DNA of 64,000 nt, taken from positions 1,054,001-1,118,000 of the forward strand of contig NZ_CP037423.1 of NCBI RefSeq assembly GCF_007754155.1. Direction: 5' to 3'. Shown here one piece after another: positions 1 to 7,881 of this stretch. A program made the translations under genes and the position numbers. The stretch's first letter is position 1. Every line of letters begins with the position of its first letter. The DNA is from Stieleria neptunia (lineage in GTDB: Bacteria; Planctomycetota; Planctomycetia; Pirellulales; Pirellulaceae). The notes below the pieces were generated by a model. That model was not told the DNA's origin, did no database searches, and worked only from the letters and a program-made list of their open reading frames with translations.

Positions 1-164
1 GACATTGTTCTACACGGATGAAATGTCGCCGTCTTACATGGATTCAGAAAAACATTTTGGGGGCGAGTTGAAGTTGGTGCGTCTCGGCCGGCTTGGCCGT
101 GATGGCACCGGACGCGTGGAACGCCGTGGTGGATGGGCTTGCCGGGCTACGCCGTGAAGCATTT

Positions 165-361
165 GTTAGCGGCAGGGCGCGAGCCCTCCGGTTCCTCCTC
201 TTTGCCAAAACACCGGAGGGCTCGCGGGCTGTCGATTTTGTGAACCGCGACGCGTAAGCGGCCGGGCACTGCGACGCTGCCCGAGGCCTTACGGCCAGCG
301 GCTCACCATTGACTCAGCAGATCCTGACTAAATCGACAGCCCGCTCGCGCCCTGCCGCTAA
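165..361. repeat. palindromic REP-like repeat, interrupted copy
   Basis: The outer arms read TTAGCGGCAGGGCGCGAG near 166 and the complementary CTCGCGCCCTGCCGCTAA ending at 361. An inner pair CCCTCCGG/CCGGAGGG gives a two-step hairpin. Intact 76-bp copies lie at 47486-47561 and 53181-53256. Compared with them, this copy is split by the 117-bp insertion at 226-342. All three copies share flanks resembling a TACGCCGTGAA motif, so the full repeat is probably longer than its palindromic core. Confidence 0.85.
226..342. mobile_element. 117-bp MITE-like insertion with 13-bp inverted ends
   Basis: The ends are GGGCTGTCGATTT (226-238) and AAATCGACAGCCC (330-342), a perfect 13-bp terminal inverted repeat. 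The 6-bp sequence GCTCGC is present on both sides (220-225 and 343-348), as expected for a target-site duplication. Removing the element and one GCTCGC restores the palindromic repeat seen uninterrupted at 53181-53256. The interior is partly self-complementary and has no coding capacity, so it must be moved by a transposase encoded elsewhere. Which family is unknown. Confidence 0.8.
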
Positions 362-679
362 AACCTCAAGAAACAAAGGGAAAGAATGCTTCACAGCGTT
401 GCCCCGCCGGGGATCGGGCTGACGGGGTGGACAAACGTCTTCATCAGGTACCTTTGACAGCGTTGCATGGACGGGGTGAGCTGGTCGAGAGCGTCAGAAT
501 CGATGCGTTGGCAAGGTCTCCTCTTTTTTCTGGATTTTGGGGGGCGATAATGCGCACGGTGCCGGCGGATGGTAAGATGCTCTGCCCATTACGGTTAGGA
601 CGGTCCGCTCGGACCCCTTTCCGAGAAAGAGAAAACGTACCCCCCTTTCTTGCCTCCCTTCCTGTTGGAGATTCAACGT

Positions 680-1258
680 ATGTCTCGTTTGATGTTGCCT
701 TTGGCTGTTTTTGGTTTGCTGGTTTGCTCGGTGGTTTCGGCTGAGGAGCAGACGAAGAAGAAAGCCGCAAAAGGTTTGAAGGCCGGCGATGCGATCGGCG
801 CGTTCCACGTCACGAAAGTCTGTGGTGCCGAGGATGATGGCGTCGAGCAAGGTGAGCGGCTTTGCTATCGCTGCAGGTATCAATCACGCCCGATGGTGAT
901 GGTGTTCGCACGTGACACCGGTGGAAAGCTGAATGACTTGGTCAAGGAAATTGACGCGGCGGTCAAAGCCAACGAAGACGCCCAACTGAGAGGCTTTGTC
1001 ACATTGATGGGCGAAGACGCTGCGGCATTGAAGGACGTCGCGACCAAGGTCGTCGAGACCTCCGGTGCGACCTCCGTTCCGGTTGTGATTGCCGAAGACC
1101 ATGTGACCGGACCGAGCAACTACAAGCTCGACGAAAACGCGGCCATCACGGTCGTCCTGGCCAACGACAGCAAAGTCGTCGCGGCACGTAAGTTCAACAA
1201 GGCGGACAAGGTGAACGTCAACGGCGTCATGAAAGTCGTCAACAAGATGCTCAACTAA
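680..1258 (+). CDS. secreted thioredoxin-fold-like protein
   Basis: A 192-residue protein with a clear signal peptide (hydrophobic core MLPLAVFGLLVCSVVSA, cleavage expected after about residue 21). The mature part resembles thioredoxin/redoxin-like proteins: a CxxC (Cys62-Cys65) precedes a strand-like PMVMVFARD, and a SVPVVI segment could supply the cis-proline loop. A further Cys48 is present. It is probably a periplasmic redox or peroxiredoxin-like protein, but the active-site arrangement is not the standard WCxxC, so the exact activity is open. The ATG at 680 is chosen because it starts the signal peptide and follows a GGAG. A strong intrinsic terminator lies 20 bases after the stop, so the gene is likely monocistronic. 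Confidence 0.75.
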   Translation: MSRLMLPLAVFGLLVCSVVSAEEQTKKKAAKGLKAGDAIGAFHVTKVCGAEDDGVEQGERLCYRCRYQSRPMVMVFARDTGGKLNDLVKEIDAAVKANEDAQLRGFVTLMGEDAAALKDVATKVVETSGATSVPVVIAEDHVTGPSNYKLDENAAITVVLANDSKVVAARKFNKADKVNVNGVMKVVNKMLN

Positions 1259-1277
1259 ACGAAGCGTCTAAAATGGA

Positions 1278-1313
1278 TAGCACGGTCGTTGATGCGGCCG
1301 TGCTATTTTTTTT
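1278..1313 (+). terminator. intrinsic terminator after the thioredoxin-like gene
   Basis: TAGCACGG (1278-1285) pairs with CCGTGCTA (1298-1305) around a 12-base loop and is followed immediately by eight T residues (1306-1313). This is a textbook Rho-independent terminator, 20 bases after the stop codon at 1258. Confidence 0.9.
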
Positions 1314-1684
1314 GCACGGTACTTTCATTGACCGCTGCACTGAAACACTTCGCGTGGCAGGACACCGGCGAGAATTTACAGGTGTACGTTCGGAGGTTGC
1401 GGAAAAAGTGCCCGTTCTTCTGGCGCATGTGGTTTTGGTGGTTGGGACCGCTGTGCGGCGCAGTCGTCGTTGCGATTGCGATGCACGGGGTTGGACCGAT
1501 GATCCCGGTGAAGAACAAACTACCGTCGGGTGCGTGGGCGGCGATTGGTGCCTTCTTCGGCCTTTTCTGGTCACACCTTGGCTTGCGCCGCGCGTCTCTG
1601 GAATCGAATTCCATCGCGAACCTTAACCGCCTGATCCCCCAAGCAGCACACCCGACTGGAAAGCGCACACGGGAGTCATCCTGA
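1292..1684 (+). CDS. small putative membrane protein, start uncertain
   Basis: A reading frame of up to 130 residues with a hydrophobic middle (WFWWLGPLCGAVVVAIAM and GAWAAIGAFFGLFWSHLG), consistent with two membrane segments, and a basic C-terminal tail. No family is recognised. The ATG at 1292 lies inside the upstream terminator hairpin, so the true start is probably downstream, for example GTG at 1382 or ATG at 1427. The stop is one base before a TTG-started small ORF, suggesting the two are translated together. The hydrophobic pattern and this coupling argue that it is real, but there is no strong ribosome-binding site to fix the start. Confidence 0.4.
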   Translation: MRPCYFFCTVLSLTAALKHFAWQDTGENLQVYVRRLRKKCPFFWRMWFWWLGPLCGAVVVAIAMHGVGPMIPVKNKLPSGAWAAIGAFFGLFWSHLGLRRASLESNSIANLNRLIPQAAHPTGKRTRESS

Positions 1685-1685
1685 C

Positions 1686-1856
1686 TTGACGCGAAAGATC
1701 AACCCGTACGATGCCCCCAGCGAGCGGAGTCACGAGAGACCGCCCCGCACCGCTAAGTCAGCTAATCACGTTCGAGTGACATGGGTGCTCGTCGTAACGT
1801 TTGTGCTACTCGCTGTATGTGCCCTGGTGCTTCCGGCATTCCAAGCGGCCCGATGA
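1686..1856 (+). CDS. 56-residue single-pass membrane protein with NPYDAPS motif
   Basis: Starting from TTG at 1686, the frame encodes 56 residues. The N-terminus (RKINPYDAPSERS) resembles the NPY-[ED]-[AS]-P motif that opens many small planctomycete membrane proteins. One hydrophobic helix follows (WVLVVTFVLLAVCALVLPAF) before a short polar end. It starts one base after the stop of the preceding small ORF, so translational coupling is plausible. The function is unknown. The motif and single helix support a real gene despite its size and non-ATG start. Confidence 0.5.
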   Translation: MTRKINPYDAPSERSHERPPRTAKSANHVRVTWVLVVTFVLLAVCALVLPAFQAAR

Positions 1857-2093
1857 TGATTCGGAGTGGGATCACAGGTCAAAAGATTGCGGGTAAGAAA
1901 ATCAATCGCGACCGTTGTCTACTTGCCCCGCATCCCAGCAGTCACTTTTCCTACCCATAATTTTCCTACCTTTCTCTCCGGAACGTAACCAGCGGTGCGA
2001 TGCCCGGAGATCGGTTCAAGGGACCGTCCAGCTTAAGCCGACCGCTGTTCGCACGTACGATGGCCCTCCCCGACCGTGGACGGTTGATCTGAT

Positions 2094-2573
2094 TTATGAA
2101 CGATCTGGATTAATGATGGTTCTGACTTTCTCAGCGAGCATGAACACGGAGCCGACGAGCACGCCCCCAAGATACCCCCAGCACGCTCCAAAAATCGCAT
2201 TGAAGAAGAGAAGCGGAATCAAGTCTTCCGCTGATTGACCGTTCGATTGTCGCAGAGCGACGAAAGTCATTGCAACGACAAAGAAAACGGCCCCCACAAG
2301 CATCGACGCCACGCGTGCATGTTTTCCTCCGAATAGAATCGCTTGGCCCAGCGCAATCGACGTAAAAAATGCAGCAACCACCGCGACCGCAATCATGGGT
2401 AGGCTTACGGCGCGCAGTATCGCAAAGACCATCGCGCAGGCCGTCGTCACAACAAGCGTTGTGGAAAGGTCGAACTTGCGTGGTGCGGAATACACACGTG
2501 TGCGACTCGGCGACGGTGCCTGATTTGCGGTCAATGGGCAAGTCCGATAGCGAATTGCGGTCGATCCGCGCAT
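2094..2573 (-). CDS. integral membrane protein of unknown function
   Basis: About 159 residues when started from ATG at 2573 (an in-frame upstream start at 2633 would add 20 unlikely residues). After a basic N-terminus, PRKFDLSTTLVVTTACAMVF begins the first of about four hydrophobic segments. The others lie around IAVAVVAAFFTSIALGQ, MLVGAVFFVVAMTFVALR and LLFFNAIFGACWGYLGGVL. A K-F-[ST]-[LI] opening followed by LLVVTT-type helices is common in small planctomycete membrane proteins. It stands alone on the - strand between + strand genes. Nothing in it indicates a substrate. Confidence 0.65.
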   Translation of the reverse strand: MRGSTAIRYRTCPLTANQAPSPSRTRVYSAPRKFDLSTTLVVTTACAMVFAILRAVSLPMIAVAVVAAFFTSIALGQAILFGGKHARVASMLVGAVFFVVAMTFVALRQSNGQSAEDLIPLLFFNAIFGACWGYLGGVLVGSVFMLAEKVRTIINPDRS

Positions 2574-2712
2574 GTGGCGGAACGGGGATCGATTGTCCGT
2601 GTGATGCACAGCATCACCTACCGGCGTGGGCAAGGCGTCTGGATGCGACCTTGCGATCGGAGCGGATCGGGGACGGTTTCCAGTCTAACGATTTGTCTTC
2701 ATGCTGGTGGGC

Positions 2713-3648
2713 ATGAATTGGATTCTCTTGAGCCTCGTCTCGGCAACGTTATTGGGGGTGTATGACGCCGCCAAGAAATGGTCGGTTCAGGCCAATGCCG
2801 TTCCCGTCGTGTTGCTCGTCTGCGTCTCAATCGGCGCGTCACTGTATTTGCCGCTGGTACTGTGGTCGACGTTCTGGGCGGATTCGATCCCGCTGGACAG
2901 GTTCGTCGTCCGTCCGTTGAGCTGGAACGAACACGGATTGATCGCATCCAAAAGTGTTCTGGTGGGGGCGTCGTGGACGTTTGCGTTTTCGGCGTTGAAA
3001 CACTTGCCGCTTTCGATCGCTGCGCCGATTCGCGCCACCAGCCCGTTCTGGACGATCGTGATTGCGATCTTGTTTTTCGGGGAGCGTCCGGCGCCGCTGC
3101 AGTGGGCGGGCATCGGCATCGTGCTGATCGGATTTTGGCGATTCACGTTGGTCGGCCGTCGCGAGGGGATTCGGTTCACGCGCAATCGCTGGGTCGCGAT
3201 GATGACGATGGCGACGTTGCTGGGGGCCTGTAGTTCGATCTACGACAAATGGCTGCTCCAGAAGGCGGGTTTTGATCCGGTCACGATGCAGGCTTGGTTT
3301 ACGATTGATTTGGTTCCGGTGATGGTGCCGCTGGCGGTCTGGTGGTACCGGTTCGACGCACCGGTGGCTTCCGCCGCCGGGCGGGCCAAGGGGCCGTCCC
3401 AGCCGTTTCAGTGGCGGTGGAGCATCGCGTTGGTCAGTCCGCTGCTGATTCTGGCCGACTGGTTTTATTTCGTCGCCCTTTCGGACCCCGAGGCATTGGT
3501 GTCGGTGGTCTCGGTGGTCCGCCGCAGCAGCGTGGTGATCGCGTTGGGATTTGGGGCGAAGGCGCTCAGTGAGGCGAATTTCCGCGCCAAATCGGCCTGT
3601 GTCGCCGTCATTTTGCTGGGCGTGGTGTTGCTGACGTGGCACGGGTGA
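2713..3648 (+). CDS. EamA-family (drug/metabolite) transporter
   Basis: A 311-residue polytopic protein with about ten hydrophobic helices in two halves, as in the EamA/DMT superfamily. The first half ends with the family-typical PIRATSPFWTIVIAILFFGERP (split here by position: about residues 95-115), and WAGIGIVLIGFWRF follows. The second half ends ACVAVILLGVVLLTW. It is probably an inner-membrane exporter or importer of a small metabolite; the substrate cannot be told. The ATG at 2713 (MNWILLSLV) is preferred over ATG at 2701, because it puts the first helix at the N-terminus. Confidence 0.85.
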   Translation: MNWILLSLVSATLLGVYDAAKKWSVQANAVPVVLLVCVSIGASLYLPLVLWSTFWADSIPLDRFVVRPLSWNEHGLIASKSVLVGASWTFAFSALKHLPLSIAAPIRATSPFWTIVIAILFFGERPAPLQWAGIGIVLIGFWRFTLVGRREGIRFTRNRWVAMMTMATLLGACSSIYDKWLLQKAGFDPVTMQAWFTIDLVPVMVPLAVWWYRFDAPVASAAGRAKGPSQPFQWRWSIALVSPLLILADWFYFVALSDPEALVSVVSVVRRSSVVIALGFGAKALSEANFRAKSACVAVILLGVVLLTWHG

Positions 3649-3817
3649 GCGCGACAGCCTTCCCAGGGCGGATTTTCCGGCGGCGTGGTTTTTCACGGTG
3701 GTTTTCACGCCCGCCCGGGGCACGTATGCTAGGGCGATTGTATTGGAACGACTTTTGCTGCGATTCTTCCAACGGGTTTGACCGAGGCGGGCGGTAGGAC
3801 ACCGTCGCAAACGTCCC

Positions 3818-5446
3818 ATGAGCGAGTTTCTGCTTTATTACAAGCGGCCGGACCCGACGACCTGGGTCTATCTTTCATCGTTCCTGACGATCGGGCTGTA
3901 CTTCGTCTTTCACCGATTCTGGAGTATCCGCAACCTGGATATCGTCTTGCTGATTTTGCTGGCGCCGGGGTTGTTGATGGTTCACGAGGGGCGGCGGCGG
4001 CATCTCCGGGAGATGGAATCGGGTGAGATTGCGACGCGCGGTCCGTCCGATACGGAACAGGAACCGTCGCGTCCGCGGCACATCGTACCCACGCCGTTGC
4101 GGGAAACAGAGACCTCCGATGCGGCCGACCAGCCCGCTGCGTCGTCATCGGCATCGGTGCTGGTCACGGTCAACGCCAACATTCTGCAGGAGAGTGCCTC
4201 GGAAACCGCCGGCACTCGGCCGACGATCAACGAAGAAACGAACTTGCCGTTGGTCACCGAACCGCAGGCGCTGGACGAGCGGTTGGAAGCCACGTCGTTG
4301 GATCCCGATCAGGCCGAATCCGATGCCGAGCTTTCGGCCAAGGGACTGCAACGCAGCGGGTTCATCATGCTGTTTGCGGTCGAGATGCTGATTTTGATCC
4401 GCTTGATGATCGATCCGCTGATGGTGCGGCGTCCGCTGTTGGACCCCAACCTGACCGTCGGCGGGTTGTACTTTATCAGCATCTGCTTGTTTATCTTCAT
4501 GATGGTCAATGTCGCCACCAGCACACCGCGAATGAGTGTCTGGCAAGGCCCGGAGTTGGGGCCGGGGTATGCGTTGATGCATCGCTTGCCGACGATCACG
4601 ACGCGTCCGGTCAGCCAGGCGCTCGGCGGCGAAGAGGAGCCCACCGCGGATGAGTTGAACCAGAGCAAGCGGAGCTGGACGATTTTGGCCAAGGTGCTGG
4701 CGATTTCGGCGCACCTGGCGATCATCGTCGGCCTGGTCTTGATCGGCAATCGTCACTTCGGCAATTTGCGCAGCGGCGTCGGATGTGCGTTGCTGTATTT
4801 GATGCTTCCCTACACGGCCCAGATGACCGGCCGTGTGGATCATGCGCTGCCGGCGGCGTTGTTGTTGTGGGCGGTGCTCAATTATCGACGCCCGGTGTTT
4901 GCCGGGATCTTTCTGGGGCTGGCGGCCGGTCTGGTCTATTACCCGCTGTTCTTGTTGCCGCTGTGGTGCAGTTTTTACTGGCAGCGCGGCGTCCGCCGGT
5001 TCGCCATCGGCGTGATCGTGACGCTGGCGATTCTGGTCATGCTGTTGACCTTCGGCGGCACCGATTCGCTGGTCGACCATCTGCGTCGCATGTTCGGGTT
5101 GTTTTTGCCGACGAAGGAGCCTCGGGGGATCTGGGGGCTGGGCTGGGACCCTCGCTGGCGGTTGCCGGTGATCGTCGCGTTCGGCATTCTCAGCACGCTG
5201 TTCGCGGCCTGGCCGTCGCCGAAAAACCTGGGCACCCTGATCGGTTGTTCGGCCGCGGTGATGGTTGCGGTTCAGTTTTGGCATGGATACGGCGGCGGGC
5301 TGTACATCGCGTGGTTCCTGCCGTTGCTCTTGCTGACAATCTTCCGGCCGAATTTGCAGGATCGGGTTGCGTTGAAGGTCGTCCAGCGGGGACGATCCGA
5401 GGCGGTGCGGCAATCAGGGACAGCCGGCGGAATCCAGACGGTTTAG
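3818..5446 (+). CDS. polytopic membrane protein, GT-C glycosyltransferase-like
   Basis: A 542-residue protein. Two helices at the N-terminus (about residues 14-50) are followed by a polar linker of roughly 110 residues (about 55-175) and then about nine hydrophobic helices. The stretch MLPYTAQMTGRVDHALPAALL, followed by RPVFAGIFLGLAAGLVYYPL (written here in two parts), looks like the GT87/DUF2029 group of GT-C polyprenol-sugar-dependent glycosyltransferases, where a similar FAGVLLGLAA-K-YP segment occurs. That assignment is an inference from pattern only. The catalytic acidic residues cannot be named with certainty. It lies 18 bases upstream of the MutS-like gene and is probably cotranscribed with it. 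Confidence 0.6.
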   Translation: MSEFLLYYKRPDPTTWVYLSSFLTIGLYFVFHRFWSIRNLDIVLLILLAPGLLMVHEGRRRHLREMESGEIATRGPSDTEQEPSRPRHIVPTPLRETETSDAADQPAASSSASVLVTVNANILQESASETAGTRPTINEETNLPLVTEPQALDERLEATSLDPDQAESDAELSAKGLQRSGFIMLFAVEMLILIRLMIDPLMVRRPLLDPNLTVGGLYFISICLFIFMMVNVATSTPRMSVWQGPELGPGYALMHRLPTITTRPVSQALGGEEEPTADELNQSKRSWTILAKVLAISAHLAIIVGLVLIGNRHFGNLRSGVGCALLYLMLPYTAQMTGRVDHALPAALLLWAVLNYRRPVFAGIFLGLAAGLVYYPLFLLPLWCSFYWQRGVRRFAIGVIVTLAILVMLLTFGGTDSLVDHLRRMFGLFLPTKEPRGIWGLGWDPRWRLPVIVAFGILSTLFAAWPSPKNLGTLIGCSAAVMVAVQFWHGYGGGLYIAWFLPLLLLTIFRPNLQDRVALKVVQRGRSEAVRQSGTAGGIQTV

Positions 5447-5464
5447 GAACAGCAAGAAGCGAAC

Positions 5465-7438
5465 ATGGTTGATTCTCCACAGACCCAGGCGATGGCAGAG
5501 CCCGCCGCGGACCGCTACCAAAGCCTTCTGCAGGCGTCGGCCGAGCGACTGGAAGGACTCCGCTCACGGGACGCCCGGTTTGCGATGATCCGCTTGGCGT
5601 TATTCGGCGCCGCGGTGGCCGTGCTCGCAGTCACGTACTTCGGCCACCTCGGGACACCGGGCTGGATCGTCGGGTTTGGCCTGCTGGGCGGCTTTCTGGT
5701 CGCGGCGATCTTGAATGAACCGATTCGCGACGCGATGGCCGAACAGGCGCAGGCCAACAAGGTGACCGAGCGACTGTTGGCGCGGACCCGCCGGGACTGG
5801 GACGCGTTGGATTGGAAAACGACGCGGGCGAAACTGAAGACCGTCGAGTTGGAAGAACACCAAAAAGACGTCGCCGATGATCTGGATCTGCTCGGCAAAA
5901 GTTCGCTGTTCCAATTCGTCTCGATGGTTGGGACGACGATCGGAGTCCGCACGTTGGCGAATTGGTTGACCGGCGTCGCCGACGCAAGCGTCGCGAGTGG
6001 CCGCAGCGCGGCGGTGCGCCGGTTGGCGCCGCGAAGAGAAGAGCGTTTTCGGTTTTATTCCCTGGCCGCCCATGTGGGCGAGGGGACCGGCGACCCCGAC
6101 GAGTTCATCCGCTGGTCGCAACGCGATTCGTGGCTGGAGAAGAACCGCTGGCTGCCGGTTTGGGCGAACACGTCCGCGGTGGCGGCGACCGTTTCCGTCC
6201 TGGTGCTGATCGCCTCACGGATCGGCGTGGTCCCGACGTCGGTCGCACAGATTGCACTCGCCGTGGCGATCGGCTTGGTCGTGATCAACGCCGTGATCAC
6301 GACCGTCATGCTGGGGCCGGTGCATCAGATCTTTTCGATCGCCATGGCCAGTCGTCAATCGGTCGACGCGTATCGCGAACTGTTCTCCGCTGCCGAATGG
6401 CTCGAAGGCGAAGCGGACGGCAGATCGAAAGGGCATTCGCCGGGAGATCGGCTGGGCCATCTGCATCACGTGCTGTTGGATGACCCGGAACAATCCGCGC
6501 GTCTCGGGATGCATGCCCTCGCACGCGTCGCATCGCTCGGATCGTTGCGATCGTCCGCGTCCACGTTCCTGCTTTATCTACCGCTCCAGGCCCTCGCCTT
6601 GTGGGACATTCGAGTCCTGCAAAAACTGGAAGCCTGGCAGAAAACCTATTCTGAATCGGTGCCGCGTTGGTTTGACGCGTTCGGCGAACTGGAAGCCCTG
6701 ATGTCGCTGGCGGCGGTTTACGATGAAAACCCCGATTGGGTCTTTCCCGACTGGACCGACGCCGGCGCGGATGAACTCCAATCGGCGGTGTTCCGATCCG
6801 TCGGGCTCGGGCACCCGTTGCTGCCCAATGACAGTCGCGTTTGCAACGACGTTACGGTCGGTCCGGCCGGCACGGTGCTGCTGGTCACCGGCAGCAACAT
6901 GTCGGGCAAGAGCACGATGCTGCGGAGCGTCGGATTGAATGTCGCCTTGGCCGGCGCCGGGGCGCCGGTGTGTGCGACGGCACTGAGTTTGCCATCGACC
7001 GAATTGGCGACCAGCATTCGTGTCCGTGATAACTTGGCCGAAGGCGTTTCGTTCTACATGGCGGAACTGCATCGGCTCAAAGGGGTCGTCGATCGTGCCC
7101 GGGCGATGGCTTCCAACAAAGGCTGTGTCTCGTTGTTTCTGCTCGACGAGATCTTGCAGGGAACCAATTCGCGCGAACGCCAGATTGCCGTCACCCAGGT
7201 CTTGCGTCATCTGATCGAGTGTGGCGCGATCGGTGCGATCAGCACGCACGATTTGGAGCTCGCCGATGAACCGGAGTTGCAAGCGGTATCGGAGATCGTG
7301 CACTTTCGCGAGACGATCACTCCGGATGCTTCGGGCAACGAACAGATGACGTTTGACTATCAGATGCATTCCGGCGTCAGCCCCACGACCAACGCGTTGC
7401 GTCTGTTGGAGATCGTCGGGTTGGGATCAAGCGACTGA
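5465..7438 (+). CDS. membrane-anchored MutS-family ATPase
   Basis: A 657-residue protein with the C-terminal ATPase domain of the MutS family: Walker A GSNMSGKST at about residue 475, Walker B LFLLDEILQGTNSRERQ at about 560, and STHDLELAD at about 590. There is no mismatch-recognition domain I and no FxE motif. Instead, two helices occur near residues 40-80 and two more near 240-285, so it is membrane-attached. Similar MutS-like membrane ATPases exist in many bacteria, usually annotated as MutS-related, and their role is not mismatch repair as such. It starts 18 bases after the preceding gene, so the two are probably one transcript. Confidence 0.8.
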   Translation: MVDSPQTQAMAEPAADRYQSLLQASAERLEGLRSRDARFAMIRLALFGAAVAVLAVTYFGHLGTPGWIVGFGLLGGFLVAAILNEPIRDAMAEQAQANKVTERLLARTRRDWDALDWKTTRAKLKTVELEEHQKDVADDLDLLGKSSLFQFVSMVGTTIGVRTLANWLTGVADASVASGRSAAVRRLAPRREERFRFYSLAAHVGEGTGDPDEFIRWSQRDSWLEKNRWLPVWANTSAVAATVSVLVLIASRIGVVPTSVAQIALAVAIGLVVINAVITTVMLGPVHQIFSIAMASRQSVDAYRELFSAAEWLEGEADGRSKGHSPGDRLGHLHHVLLDDPEQSARLGMHALARVASLGSLRSSASTFLLYLPLQALALWDIRVLQKLEAWQKTYSESVPRWFDAFGELEALMSLAAVYDENPDWVFPDWTDAGADELQSAVFRSVGLGHPLLPNDSRVCNDVTVGPAGTVLLVTGSNMSGKSTMLRSVGLNVALAGAGAPVCATALSLPSTELATSIRVRDNLAEGVSFYMAELHRLKGVVDRARAMASNKGCVSLFLLDEILQGTNSRERQIAVTQVLRHLIECGAIGAISTHDLELADEPELQAVSEIVHFRETITPDASGNEQMTFDYQMHSGVSPTTNALRLLEIVGLGSSD

Positions 7439-7881
7439 CCGATCGGGCCGTCGTCTACAAAAAAGGTGTCCGACACCTTTTTGGCGCAATGGGTGGTCTG
7501 GGTAGGGAGGGGGGCGATGCGATGGCGCAGAAATCAAGCAGCGGTTGCCTATTCTCTCCGCAACCCGCCGACTCCGGACTCATCACAGCAGCGTCGCAGG
7601 TCTTTCGTTAGGGTCTAGTCCAGACCCTTAGTTGTCACTGCACGGCCGGATGACTTCCCCAGTCTGGGCGTTGGAGGAATCACGTTCGGGCCCGGTATGA
7701 GACGTGCGTTGAGGGCTGGGGGACATGCAATGAAGCGCGTCCCTCGTCTTTATCGAATCACGTTGAATCGCTCATCAGGCACTCAGGCGAACCTTCTGTG
7801 GAGCTTACGTCGTTCGAAATCATGGAAGGCCATTGGTCGATTTCCCCACTTTTTCACCGCGCCTGATGATCAGGATTTTTC
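7439..7881. other. intergenic region upstream of glnN
   Basis: 443 bases without a credible gene. It contains the hairpin at 7459-7482 and a short dyad GGGTCT/AGACCC at 7611-7627. The rest should hold the glnN promoter. I looked for a sigma-54 TGGCAC-N5-TTGC element, which would suit a nitrogen gene, and did not see one. Confidence 0.5.
7459..7482. terminator. palindromic hairpin AAAAGGTGTC..GACACCTTTT
   Basis: AAAAAGGTGT pairs with ACACCTTTTT around a 3-base loop, 20 bases after the stop of the MutS-like gene. It can act as a bidirectional terminator. The sequence is also typical of a REP-type palindrome (GTGTC-n-GACAC) spread through planctomycete and other genomes, so it may be a dispersed repeat recruited as terminator. 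Confidence 0.7.

Larger units (their letters stand above)
1..679. other. repeat-rich intergenic region, no confident gene
   Basis: No convincing gene was found here. A reading frame stays open on the + strand from the window edge to a TGA at about 154 and could be the tail of an upstream gene, but its 50 residues match nothing I recognise. The middle is occupied by the palindromic repeat and inserted element listed separately. The last 120 bases lead into the secreted protein starting at 680. A GGAG sits about 10 bases before its ATG and can serve as ribosome-binding site. Confidence 0.5.

Noticed and set aside
2..154. Open frame at the left edge
   Set aside because: About 50 residues without recognisable features; could be a gene tail but cannot be supported.
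2839..3819. 326-residue frame on the - strand
   Set aside because: Antisense to the EamA transporter; composition not protein-like.
4145..5413. 422-residue frame on the - strand
   Set aside because: Entirely antisense to the polytopic membrane protein gene; its composition (Gln/Arg/His-rich, no hydrophobic core) is that of a shadow frame in GC-rich DNA.
7439..7881. Sigma-54 promoter for glnN
   Set aside because: I found no TGGCAC-N5-TTGC-like element in the upstream region.
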